Below are positions 15,375 through 22,335 of a stretch of DNA of 22,335 bases, piece after piece; the stretch's first letter is position 1; each line of letters begins with the position of its first letter. Position numbers and translations under genes: made by a program. Below the pieces are notes generated by a model. The model saw nothing but the letters and a program-made list of their open reading frames with translations. It made no database searches and had not been told where the DNA came from. The DNA lies in contig JBNJHN010000028.1 of NCBI GenBank assembly GCA_051748565.1, positions 1 through 22,335 on the forward strand. The letters run 5' to 3'. The DNA is from SKPH01 sp051748565 (GTDB taxonomy: Bacteria > Bacillota > Dethiobacteria > DTU022).

Positions 15375-17412
15375 ATTCTTGTTCATTGAGTATTTTTACA
15401 TTGTGTTTATTTGCCTGGTCGAGCTTGTTTCCGGGATTTTCACCGGCTATCACATAGTCTGTTTCTCCGCTTACGCTGGAGACAGCCCGTCCTCCCAGAT
15501 CTTCCACAGCCTGGCTGGCTTCATCGCGGGTCAATTCATCAAGGCTTCCTGTAAAGACGAACTTTGTTCCTTCCAGTGGAAAGGATTTTTCTGTTGTTTG
15601 CATCGGCTCAGGCTTAACCCCTGCTTCTTTCAGCCTGTTAATTACTTTCTGGTTTTCTTCCTGCTGGAAGAAATGATGAATGTTTTTGGTTATCCTTGGT
15701 CCGATCTCCTGAATATCCAGGAACTCTTGCATAGATGCTTTCTTAAGATCCTGCAGGGAAGAGAATTCACGTGCCAGAATCCTGGCCCCGTGCAGCCCCA
15801 CATGACGGATGCCAAGCGCATATAAAAATCGGTCGAATCGGACCTTTTTTTCTTCCTGAATAGCGTTGTAGAGGTTTTCCGCCGATTTCTTAGCGAATCC
15901 TTCCAGTTCTTTCAAATTCTCAACCGACAGGTAGTACAGATCCGCAATATCATTAACCATATCTCTATCTACCAGTTTTTTTATAATTTTTTCTCCCAAC
16001 CCAGCAATATTCATGGCGTCCCGGGAAGCAAAATGCAGAATATGACCGATAAGCTGGGCATCACAGGATAAACCGGCAGAGCAAAAGTAGTAGGCCCCTT
16101 CCTTGAAGGTATCTGAATTACAGACCGGGCATTGTTCCGGCATCGAGAATTCCTCGCTGCGCTTTTTCCCTGGTTCCTTGATCCTTTCTACTACTTCCGG
16201 AATAACGTCTCCGGCCCTGGCTATTCTCACCTTGTCTCCCGGTCGCACATCTTTTTCATGAACTTCATCTTCATTATGCAGGGTGGCCCGGCTTACCGTA
16301 ACCCCACCTACATCAACCGGCTGCAGCAGGGCCACCGGAGTCAGCATTCCGGTCCGACCAACCTGGACTACAATTTCTTCCAGCCTGGTTACCTCTTTTT
16401 TTGGCGGGAATTTCCAGGCCAGAGCCCACCTGGGGCTGCGTTGCCTGGTCCCAAGCTGCTCCTGCAAGGAATAGCTGTCAACCTTAATGACAATTCCATC
16501 AACTTCGTAATCTAGTTCATTTCGCTTTTTACTGATCTTTTCCCGGTATTCTTCCACTTCCTGGTAATACTTGCACTTCCGGTTATCTTTATGGGTTTTT
16601 AACCCCCATTTTGGGAGCTGTTGGAGGACCTCCCAGTGAGAAGTAAATGTTTCTCCGTCCTCCATCTCGAGAATTTCATAGAAAAATATATCAAGGGGCT
16701 TATCCGCCACTTTTTTAGAATTCAGCTGGCGCATGATTCCTGCCGCGGCATTGCGGGGGTTGGCAAAAGGATTTTCACCCCGCTCAATACGGGTTTTATT
16801 AATTGCCTGAAAAGCGTCTTTGGGTATGAATATTTCACCGCGCACTGCCAGAAAGCCGGGTGTATCCCGGCTGCCCTCCTTGTGAAGACGTAAAGGCACG
16901 GCTCCAATAGTTTTTATATTTTCTGATATATCTTCTCCGGTGCGACCGTCTCCCCGCGTGGCTCCATATTTAAAATGCTTTTTTTCATAGACAATTTCAA
17001 CGGAAAGTCCATCGAATTTAGGTTCTACCACATAGGTTACTTCATTTCCCCCTGCGTTACGCCGGATAAAATCATCGAAGTCGTGTACTTCTTTTTCTTC
17101 CAAAGCTGCATTGAGGCTGAGCATGGTTACGGTATGTTCCACTTTTTTCAGCTTATCGACCGGTGGAGCCCCGACTTTACGGATAGGGGAGGTGTCTGAT
17201 CCAAATTCGGAAAAGGCTTCCTCCAGCTGCTGCAGTCTTTTAAACAGATTATCATAAGTGGCATCGGATAATTCAGGCTGATTTTTCACGTAATAAAGGT
17301 AATTATGGTACTCGATTGCTTCCCGCAGGTCATCAATTTGCTGTGCGGCTTCTTCTTTGGAAAGCTTGTTAATATCCTTAAAGTCGGTTTTGGGGTTGTG
17401 TTTGTAGTCCAT
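15343..17412 (-). CDS. ligA: NAD-dependent DNA ligase
   Basis: LigA seals nicks using NAD+, in replication and repair. The 689-residue protein has the full domain order: the Ia domain (EYHNYLYYVKNQPELSDATYD, residues 34-54) for NMN exchange, adenylation domain with the nucleotidyl Lys132 in KFDG, HTVTMLSLNAA, an OB fold (KVRIARAGDVIPEV), a four-cysteine zinc finger (CPVC...FCSAGLSC), helix-hairpin-helix repeats, and a BRCT domain at about 615-689. KFDG in place of the common KIDG and a slightly long N-terminus mark it as a divergent branch. The ATG lies 2 bases after the polX stop, with AGAAGGAAA inside the end of polX as ribosome site, so polX and ligA are one operon. Whether a second, housekeeping ligA exists elsewhere cannot be seen. 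Confidence 0.96.
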   Translation of the reverse strand: MDYKHNPKTDFKDINKLSKEEAAQQIDDLREAIEYHNYLYYVKNQPELSDATYDNLFKRLQQLEEAFSEFGSDTSPIRKVGAPPVDKLKKVEHTVTMLSLNAALEEKEVHDFDDFIRRNAGGNEVTYVVEPKFDGLSVEIVYEKKHFKYGATRGDGRTGEDISENIKTIGAVPLRLHKEGSRDTPGFLAVRGEIFIPKDAFQAINKTRIERGENPFANPRNAAAGIMRQLNSKKVADKPLDIFFYEILEMEDGETFTSHWEVLQQLPKWGLKTHKDNRKCKYYQEVEEYREKISKKRNELDYEVDGIVIKVDSYSLQEQLGTRQRSPRWALAWKFPPKKEVTRLEEIVVQVGRTGMLTPVALLQPVDVGGVTVSRATLHNEDEVHEKDVRPGDKVRIARAGDVIPEVVERIKEPGKKRSEEFSMPEQCPVCNSDTFKEGAYYFCSAGLSCDAQLIGHILHFASRDAMNIAGLGEKIIKKLVDRDMVNDIADLYYLSVENLKELEGFAKKSAENLYNAIQEEKKVRFDRFLYALGIRHVGLHGARILAREFSSLQDLKKASMQEFLDIQEIGPRITKNIHHFFQQEENQKVINRLKEAGVKPEPMQTTEKSFPLEGTKFVFTGSLDELTRDEASQAVEDLGGRAVSSVSGETDYVIAGENPGNKLDQANKHNVKILNEQEFKSLLNEANS

Positions 17413-17414
17413 TA

Positions 17415-19136
17415 TTATTTCCTTCTTAGTTCTTTTTTTAATTTCTTCAAGGAAAGAGTATTAAGTACATCATCTTTTTCCAGCCATCCTCTCCGAGCCT
17501 GGCTGATACCGAAACGAATTAAATCCAGGTTTTCTACACTGTGAGCATCGGTGGAAATAACCATCTTGATCCCGATATCTTTCCCTAACTTACAATAAAC
17601 ATCATTTAGATCCAATCGGGCCGGGTCGGAATTGATTTCAAAACAGATATTTCTCTCTGCCGCCGCCTGCATGATTTTTTCCATATCCAGTTCTAGCGGT
17701 TCCCTTTTATTAATCATGCGTCCGGACGGATGGCCCAGGATATTCATGTAAGGGTTGTCCATGGCTTTTAGAATCCGCTCTGTTTGCTTTTCCCTGGAAA
17801 GGCTTAAATTATAATGAACAGAACAGACAGTCAGGTCCAATTCTTTTAAAATATCATCCGGCAGATCCAGGGATCCGTCTTTTAGAATATCCACTTCAAT
17901 CGACTTAAGAATCCGGATATCCTTGAATTTATCCTGCAAACTGTCAATCTCTTCCATCTGTTTTCTTAGCCTTTTGATATCCAGGCCCCTGGCAACGCTC
18001 ACTTTTTTAGAATGATCAGTTATGGCTAAATATTCATAGTCTTTTTTCTGAGCCGCTTCTACCATTTCTTCCAGGCTGTTTCGCCCGTCTGTAGCTTTGG
18101 TATGGACATGCAGATCGCCTCGTAGATCATCCGGGGCAATCAATTCCGGAAGTTCCCCCTTTTGCCCCGCTTCAATTTCCCCCCGGTTTTCTCTCAATTC
18201 CGGCTGGATATAAGGCAGGTCCAGATTGGCGTATACTTCTTTTTCTGTCCGTCCGGCAATTCGATTGTCCCCCTTGAACAGGCCGTATTCGTTCAGTTTA
18301 AATTTTTTATTGACTGCGATTTTTCGGCAGGCAATGTTATGGGCCTTGGAACCGGTAAAATAATGCATGGCCGCTCCGAAGGCAACCTGGGGAACTACAC
18401 GAAGATCTACTTGAAGACCGGATTTTAAAATGACAGTAGAGCGGGTGTTCCCCTTTGATAAGACTTTGCCCACATCTTCATATGTAATAAAAAGCTCCAT
18501 AATATTGCATCCGTGTTTACCGGTGGCAAGAATATCAATATCCCCTACAGTTTCTTTTCTTCGGCGGTAACTCCCTACGATCTCCAGGGACTTGACTTTT
18601 TTGACCTCTTTCAAATATTCATAATAAGGCTTAATCATTTGATCGGCCACAGACAGGCTGTAGCGTTTTTGTTCACCGTGCCAGCGGTCCAGTTCTTCTA
18701 AAATATTCCTTTCGGTAATTTCTCCAAATCCGGATATTTCTTGTATCTTGTGCGTTTCAGCGGCTTCACGAAGGTCATCCGCTGTTTTTACCCCCAGGGT
18801 ATTAAATATAGCCTTGATTTTTTTTGGACCCATACCCTTCAGCTTCATCAACCTGCTCAATTCTTCGGGTATTTCTTTTTTCAAGTCTTCTAAAAGTGGA
18901 TGGGTTCCGGTTTCCACAATTGTTTCAACTTTATCGGCTAAGTCCTTACCGATTCCGGAAAGCTCGGATAAGTCTTGATCCTGTTTAACCATGTCAGCGG
19001 CAGTTTTTGACAAGTTCTCTATGGTCCGGGCAGCATCCCGGTAGGCCCGGATTCGGAACTGGTTGGCTCCTTTTATTTCCAGGAGATTGGCAATTTTATT
19101 AAAAACTTCCGCAATATCTTTATTGTGAACCGGCAA
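17415..19136 (-). CDS. polX: DNA polymerase X with PHP phosphoesterase domain
   Basis: Bacterial PolX fills short gaps during base-excision repair and its PHP domain gives 3'-5' exonuclease and AP-endonuclease activity. The 573 residues match the usual length (B. subtilis PolX about 570). Residues 1-90 form the helix-hairpin-helix 8-kDa-like domain, 95-150 a second HhH region (GMGPKKIKAIF, ISGFGEI), and the nucleotidyltransferase core carries GSYRRRKETVGDIDIL with Asp199 and Asp201, plus Asp244 in LQVDLRVV. The PHP metal ligands are complete: His343, His345, Asp350, His375, Glu414, His441, His469, Asp530 and His532. The start is a TTG at 19136, supported by GGAGTG 8 bases upstream; there is no better ATG. 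It heads the polX-ligA-mutM block. Confidence 0.95.
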   Translation of the reverse strand: MPVHNKDIAEVFNKIANLLEIKGANQFRIRAYRDAARTIENLSKTAADMVKQDQDLSELSGIGKDLADKVETIVETGTHPLLEDLKKEIPEELSRLMKLKGMGPKKIKAIFNTLGVKTADDLREAAETHKIQEISGFGEITERNILEELDRWHGEQKRYSLSVADQMIKPYYEYLKEVKKVKSLEIVGSYRRRKETVGDIDILATGKHGCNIMELFITYEDVGKVLSKGNTRSTVILKSGLQVDLRVVPQVAFGAAMHYFTGSKAHNIACRKIAVNKKFKLNEYGLFKGDNRIAGRTEKEVYANLDLPYIQPELRENRGEIEAGQKGELPELIAPDDLRGDLHVHTKATDGRNSLEEMVEAAQKKDYEYLAITDHSKKVSVARGLDIKRLRKQMEEIDSLQDKFKDIRILKSIEVDILKDGSLDLPDDILKELDLTVCSVHYNLSLSREKQTERILKAMDNPYMNILGHPSGRMINKREPLELDMEKIMQAAAERNICFEINSDPARLDLNDVYCKLGKDIGIKMVISTDAHSVENLDLIRFGISQARRGWLEKDDVLNTLSLKKLKKELRRK

Positions 19137-19228
19137 GTATATTTCACTCCATCATTTCCTGTTGCTGTATTGCCTTGCACTGGCATATCCGTCCAGGTTG
19201 ATAGTTAAGAATATATATTTTTAAGTTT

Positions 19229-19258
19229 ATAATACTATACTTTTTTCCGGCAGGTCAA
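19229..19258 (-). promoter_or_regulatory. Sigma-A-type promoter for polX-ligA-mutM
   Basis: On the minus strand TTGACC (19253-19258) and TATTAT (19229-19234) are 18 bases apart, each with one mismatch to consensus. Transcription would start near 19222 and give a leader of about 85 bases ahead of the polX TTG. Confidence 0.65.
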
Positions 19259-19302
19259 ACTGACTGCAACTACAATTTATTCAAGCTGCATTTCTCGTCG
19301 AA

Positions 19303-19331
19303 TTGACAGTAAAGTGCCAATTTGATATAAT
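19303..19331 (+). promoter_or_regulatory. Perfect-consensus sigma-A promoter upstream of the UspA gene
   Basis: TTGACA (19303-19308), a 17-base spacer and TATAAT (19326-19331) match the housekeeping consensus at all twelve positions. A promoter this strong for a single-copy stress gene suggests high basal expression or control through its long leader or an unseen repressor. Confidence 0.85.
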
Positions 19332-19537
19332 TATATACATAATATGAAATACTCCTTTGAAATTAATTCCATGGTTATTTTCACTGTTGTTTCCCTCTTG
19401 GCTGAAATATAAGGTTAAGCAATTTTGGGATACTATTCATTGTATGCATTGTAGGCCCAAAATGAGGTTTTATTTTATACAGACTTGTTTATTTATTGTT
19501 GTAATGCTGTTAAATCATAAAAAAGGGATGATAAGAA

Positions 19538-19987
19538 GTGAAAATGCTGGTTTGCACAGATGGTTCAGAGCTTAGTCAAAAAGCGGTGGAAAAAGCGGCA
19601 AAACTTGCTGCAAACTTCAAAGAGGTTGAAGTATCTGTAATTTATGTTAATGACGTGAAAATTATTCCTATGCATGGTGGTTACGGTGAAAGTGTGCCGC
19701 TTGAAATGCAGGTTCAATACGAAACGGAGAAGGATAAAGAAAGGCAAAAAATATTTGAGGACGCTGTTAAAATTTTTAGAAAGTACGACCTCGAACCATC
19801 TACAATATTAAAGAAAGGAAACCCAAGCGATACAATTATAAAAGTGGCTTCAGAGGAAAATTTTGATCTTGTTGTATTGGGCAGCAGAGGATTGGGCGGC
19901 CTAAAAAAAATAATTCTGGGTAGTGTCAGTAATGCAGTGGCCCAGGAAGCAGAGTGCGATGTTTTAATTGTCAAGCAGCAAGTTTAA
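19538..19987 (+). CDS. Universal stress protein, UspA family
   Basis: This 149-residue cytoplasmic protein has the single Usp domain: an N-terminal strand MKMLVCTDGSELS with the conserved Asp8, and the ATP-binding signature G-2x-G-9x-G-S at Gly115, Gly118, Gly128 and Ser129 (GSRGLGGLKKIILGSVS). It is therefore the ATP-binding type that usually dimerises. Such proteins accumulate under starvation and other stresses; the molecular target is not predictable. The GTG at 19538 is preferred because AGGGAT lies about 8 bases upstream. The gene is followed after 107 bases by dodecin on the same strand. Confidence 0.93.
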   Translation: MKMLVCTDGSELSQKAVEKAAKLAANFKEVEVSVIYVNDVKIIPMHGGYGESVPLEMQVQYETEKDKERQKIFEDAVKIFRKYDLEPSTILKKGNPSDTIIKVASEENFDLVVLGSRGLGGLKKIILGSVSNAVAQEAECDVLIVKQQV

Positions 19988-20094
19988 ATAGCATGAGCAG
20001 AGCAGGATGATGTGAAGCTTTTCAAATATTGTCTTGAAAGGAAAGTTATCAGCAGGTTAGCATCAAATTCATTAAAAGGAAGGAGAGTTTTTAA

Positions 20095-20301
20095 ATGACT
20101 GTTCTGAAAGTAACTGAATTGGTTGGAGTTTCAAGTGAAAGCTGGGAAGATGCGGTACGTAATGCAGTGCGGGATGCATCCAAAACTATTGATAACATTA
20201 CCGGTGTAGAGATAACTCATGCCACGGCGAAGGTTAATGATGGTGAATTAACCGAATACAGGGCAGATGTAAAAATTGCCTTCGGTTTAACTGATCGTTA
20301 A
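20095..20301 (+). CDS. Dodecin family flavin-binding protein
   Basis: Dodecins form hollow dodecamers that bind and sequester flavins (FMN, riboflavin or lumichrome), protecting the cell from photo- or redox damage. The 68-residue length and sequence fit: MTVLKVTELVGVSSESWEDA carries Trp17, the residue that stacks on the isoalloxazine ring, followed by a helix and the three-strand sheet ending GELTEYRADVKIAFGL. GGAAGGAG lies 9 bases before the ATG. It sits between the UspA gene and a lipoprotein gene in a run of small stress-type genes, with a 74-base gap to the next start. Confidence 0.93.
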   Translation: MTVLKVTELVGVSSESWEDAVRNAVRDASKTIDNITGVEITHATAKVNDGELTEYRADVKIAFGLTDR

Positions 20302-20375
20302 TGTAGAGATTAAATAAGTTGAAAAGCATATTATTTTTGAAAAGTAAGTTTTTACATCAAGAGGAGGTTATTTTT

Positions 20376-20903
20376 ATGTTTAAGCTAAAAGTTTGGTTAG
20401 TGTTTCTCCTGGCAGCTTTATTGCTGGGAGTTATATCTGGCTGTGAAGGAGAAGGTTACAGTATAGAAACAGATGAAGAGTTTAAGGAAGCTGTAGATGA
20501 AGCGTTAGAAGAAATTTCCAGGGGGGTGAAAACACTTGAAGCCACCTATGATGAAATGTCGGAAGAATTCGCCGATCGTTACAGTAGGGAAGAAATCGAA
20601 CAGTTCATGAAGACTAGAGCGGAACAAATAGAAGAAGAACTGACAACCCGTACCGAGGCAATAGAACAAAGAATTAGTGAATTGGATGAAGAATTAAATG
20701 AAAACCTGAATGAAATGTCAGATATTTCAGATGAAGAAGTGAGACAAGAACTTGAATCAACACTGGAACCACTCCTAAATAGAATTAATGAGCTTGAGGA
20801 CGAGTTGGAGGAGGAAGTCGATCGCTACCAGCGGATTGAAACGTTGGAAGAATTAGAAAAACAACTTGAAGAGGTGATAGCGCTTATTAATGAAGCTTTA
20901 TAA
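20376..20903 (+). CDS. Glutamate-rich coiled-coil lipoprotein, function unknown
   Basis: The 175-residue product begins with a lipoprotein signal: MFKLK, a hydrophobic stretch, and the lipobox VISGC with Cys23 as the lipidated residue, so it should be anchored outside the cytoplasmic membrane. The remainder (residues 30-175) is almost entirely heptad-like helix rich in Glu, Asp, Leu and Arg, indicating a long acidic coiled coil. I recognise no named family. ATG 20376 is preferred over an upstream in-frame TTG (20319) because GAGGAGGT lies 7 bases before it and the signal peptide then starts correctly. It follows dodecin on the same strand and may be part of an envelope-stress group. Confidence 0.8.
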   Translation: MFKLKVWLVFLLAALLLGVISGCEGEGYSIETDEEFKEAVDEALEEISRGVKTLEATYDEMSEEFADRYSREEIEQFMKTRAEQIEEELTTRTEAIEQRISELDEELNENLNEMSDISDEEVRQELESTLEPLLNRINELEDELEEEVDRYQRIETLEELEKQLEEVIALINEAL

Positions 20904-21209
20904 TTAAGCTGGGCAAGCTAAAGGTTAATTGATGGATAGCTTGTTCAAAACAAAAATTGAAACTAGAGGAAAGATGTAAAAGATTGGCCAGCGCTGGATC
21001 TCTTTTATTAATAGTTTCAGCCTGTACTTAAATGTGATTTAAGTGTGAAGCGCTATTTCCAACGAAAACCGCTATTTCTGGTTTTCAACCAAAGAATCAC
21101 CATATTTATGTTGTTAATTGTCATCGTTATGGGTTTGCGCTTTGAGATTTCTGGTCTCTACAACATGTTAGAAATGGAAACAACCTAAATTTATGCGGAG
21201 GGATATTAC
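20904..21209. other. Intergenic region with inverted repeats
   Basis: This 306-base stretch has no gene I can support. It contains a perfect 8-bp palindrome at 21026-21044 (listed separately), and a 7-bp inverted repeat GAAAACC/GGTTTTC at 21064-21070 and 21080-21086. The 9-base motif CGCTATTTC occurs twice, at about 21051 and 21070. No clear sigma-A promoter for the next gene is visible. Confidence 0.5.
21026..21044. repeat. Perfect 8-bp palindrome, operator-like
   Basis: ACTTAAAT (21026-21033) and ATTTAAGT (21037-21044) flank a 3-base centre. This symmetry and length fit a dimeric repressor site or a small hairpin. It lies about 165 bases before the sll1863-like gene. Confidence 0.4.
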
Positions 21210-21500
21210 ATGGATGAACAAGAATTATACCGCAAGAAAAAGCAGGCACAGTTGGACGAATGGAAGGCCGAACTTGATAAAATAAAGGGAAGGGCCGAAA
21301 AAGCTGATGCCGAAACCAAGTTAAAAGTTGATGAAAAGGCAAAAGAACTCGAAACCAAGATTGAGGAAGGACAGGATAAGCTTAATAAACTTGAAGATGC
21401 CAGCGGTGACGCCTGGAAATCTTTGAAAGACGTGATTGATTCCGCCTGGGAGTCTTTAAAAACAGGCTTTGCAGATGCAGCTTCAAAATTTAACAAATAA
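21210..21500 (+). CDS. Coiled-coil protein resembling the sll1863 stress-response family
   Basis: This 96-residue soluble protein is a helical coiled coil rich in Lys, Glu and Asp. QAQLDEWKAELDKIKGRAEK and the closing GDAWKSLKDVIDSAWESLKT follow the pattern of small proteins named after cyanobacterial sll1863, linked to stress but with no biochemical role known to me. Two Trp near the C-terminus (AW-SLK, AWESLK) are shared features. GGAGGG sits about 8 bases before the ATG. A long perfect hairpin follows its stop, so the gene is probably a single transcription unit. Confidence 0.75.
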   Translation: MDEQELYRKKKQAQLDEWKAELDKIKGRAEKADAETKLKVDEKAKELETKIEEGQDKLNKLEDASGDAWKSLKDVIDSAWESLKTGFADAASKFNK

Positions 21501-21527
21501 AACCTGAAAATTCTTACTTGTGCTCGG

Positions 21528-21578
21528 AAAGTGTTAAGGAGTTTTAAACTATTGTTGATTAAAACTCCTTAACACTTT
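21528..21578 (+). terminator. Long perfect hairpin, probable intrinsic terminator
   Basis: Arms at 21528-21547 and 21559-21578 are exact 20-base reverse complements around an 11-base loop. The right arm ends in ACACTTT and runs into TATCCTTTG, a poor U-tract. The position 27 bases after the sll1863-like stop fits a terminator, but 20 perfect base pairs is longer than most. It could also be the trace of a small palindromic mobile repeat. Confidence 0.65.
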
Positions 21579-21696
21579 ATCCTTTGCAAAGGTTATTAAA
21601 GGTACAGCATTTGGCTGAAGCAGGAACCTTAAAAAGAGCCTGCTTACAACTAACCCGATGATCCAGATCAAATGAGAACTTAAAGGGGTGTATACC

Positions 21697-22149
21697 ATGA
21701 AAAATTATATAAAATTCGCTGCCATGATCATCACTTCCACCATAGTCATGACGATTTTTATGTATCTTAATAGTTATGAGTTTGGTCATGTGTATTTTAG
21801 TGAAACAAGACTATATATGGGGCTGTTAATGGGGGCGACGATGGCTGTCATAATGTTGAGTTTTATGCTGCATATGTTAACGAATAAACGGCTTAATATG
21901 GGAATTGCCATAGTTAGCATTGTCATATTCGTTCTTTCTCTCTTCCTGGTTCGCAGTCAAATTACTGTTGACGATGTTTCCTATATGAAGGCAATGATAC
22001 CGCATCATTCAATTGCAATTTTAACCAGTGAGCGTTCTAATATTTCTGATCCCCGTGTAAAAGAACTGGCAGAGGAAATAATAGAAGCTCAGCGCAGGGA
22101 AATTGAAGAGATGAAAAGCTTAATAGAAGATATTGAAAAAAGCAATTAG
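21697..22149 (+). CDS. DUF305 membrane protein
   Basis: The 150-residue protein has three predicted transmembrane helices (about residues 5-24, 38-60 and 66-88), then a C-terminal DUF305 domain. The family signature is clear: DDVSYMKAMIPHHSIAILTS with the paired His103-His104, followed by DPRVKELAEEIIEAQRREIEEM. The Met/His arrangement recalls copper- or metal-binding helical proteins, and DUF305 genes often lie near copper or silver resistance genes, but no metal transporter is adjacent here. ATG 21697 is preferred to GTG 21688 because AAGGGG lies 8-9 bases upstream of the ATG. No gene follows in the remaining 186 bases of the window. Confidence 0.9.
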   Translation: MKNYIKFAAMIITSTIVMTIFMYLNSYEFGHVYFSETRLYMGLLMGATMAVIMLSFMLHMLTNKRLNMGIAIVSIVIFVLSLFLVRSQITVDDVSYMKAMIPHHSIAILTSERSNISDPRVKELAEEIIEAQRREIEEMKSLIEDIEKSN

Positions 22150-22335
22150 GGCAAAGGTGATATTGATTTAATTTTAGTTTAAAAGATATAAGCTAAAGAA
22201 TAATTCCCCGGGCATTATAAAGCAGCAAAAAGCGTTATTTTCATTTGACTTGGTGCAAGAAAGAGAATTTGGAATTGGTGCATTATGATCTGTCGGGAAA
22301 GGCCTTAATAAAGGTCAACTCCCTAACTAGCTAGT

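Larger units (their letters stand above)
19137..19537. other. Divergent control region between polX and the UspA gene
   Basis: This 401-base gap holds the polX promoter (minus, 19229-19258) and a perfect-consensus promoter (plus, 19303-19331), placed back to back with about 45 bases between their -35 boxes. The plus promoter leaves a leader of about 200 bases before the UspA GTG at 19538. Short frames in the leader (from 19343 and 19357) lack ribosome sites and are not called. I see no recognisable riboswitch. Confidence 0.6.

Noticed and set aside
13935..19140. Insertion sequence or transposon carrying the repair block
   Set aside because: No transposase, integrase, terminal inverted repeats or target duplication is visible near the junction at 14040 or next to polX.
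19343..19575. Short frames in the leader of the UspA gene (from 19343 and 19357)
   Set aside because: Neither has a ribosome site, and the longer one overlaps the UspA start in another frame.
22250..22282. Direct repeat TTGGTGCA (22250-22257 and 22275-22282) and a possible sigma-54 site
   Set aside because: The GG-to-GC spacing does not fit a -24/-12 promoter, and nothing lies downstream in the window to explain it.
22326..22335. 10-base palindrome ACTAGCTAGT at the window end
   Set aside because: It is short and at the edge, where assembly or contig ends commonly leave such sequence.

Overview
The window looks like a chromosomal piece from an anaerobic, Gram-positive-type bacterium, most likely Bacillota of the Clostridia (Desulfotomaculia/Syntrophomonadia-like). 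This is inference. It rests on strong AGGAGG-type ribosome sites, several TTG/GTG starts, sigma-A-type promoters, moderate-to-low GC, a diaminopimelate route using DapL, a DUF3786 protein and a PolX with a PHP domain. I see no rRNA, tRNA, CRISPR array, transposase or phage gene.

Layout. (1) 1-3150: a stand-alone IscU/NifU-type Fe-S scaffold and a small zinc-ribbon/winged-helix protein (+), then an MFS transporter and a DUF3786 protein (-). (2) 3306-7687: a lysine/diaminopimelate operon dapB-dapA-dapL-lysA (+), missing only the epimerase step (dapF) between LL-DAP and the decarboxylase. (3) 7758-9946: a TspO/MBR-related membrane protein and a second MFS transporter (+). (4) 10067-14061: a gamma-glutamyltransferase-family protein, then a 722-residue fusion of a D-Ala-D-Ala-ligase-like ATP-grasp domain with an M20-peptidase-like domain that has lost most metal ligands, then the first 39 codons of an N-formylglutamate-amidohydrolase-like gene that stops abruptly. 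(5) 14008-19136: a minus-strand block polX-ligA-mutM, a base-excision-repair set (glycosylase/AP lyase, gap-filling polymerase, ligase), followed by a P-type cation ATPase cut off after its first membrane helix. (6) 19538-22149: small stress-associated genes (+): UspA, dodecin, a glutamate-rich coiled-coil lipoprotein, an sll1863-like coiled-coil protein and a DUF305 membrane protein.

The most unusual places are two. At about 14040-14061 two genes from opposite strands are both truncated at the same point, a clear rearrangement scar (or an assembly join) where the repair/stress block meets the peptide-metabolism block. Just left of it, the GGT / ATP-grasp-pseudo-M20 / formylglutamate-hydrolase set looks like an uncharacterised amide- or peptide-processing pathway whose last gene was destroyed by that rearrangement. 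Promoters matching consensus closely are visible for the DUF3786 gene, for polX and for the UspA gene, and one fires from the mutM start region toward the 3' end of ligA.
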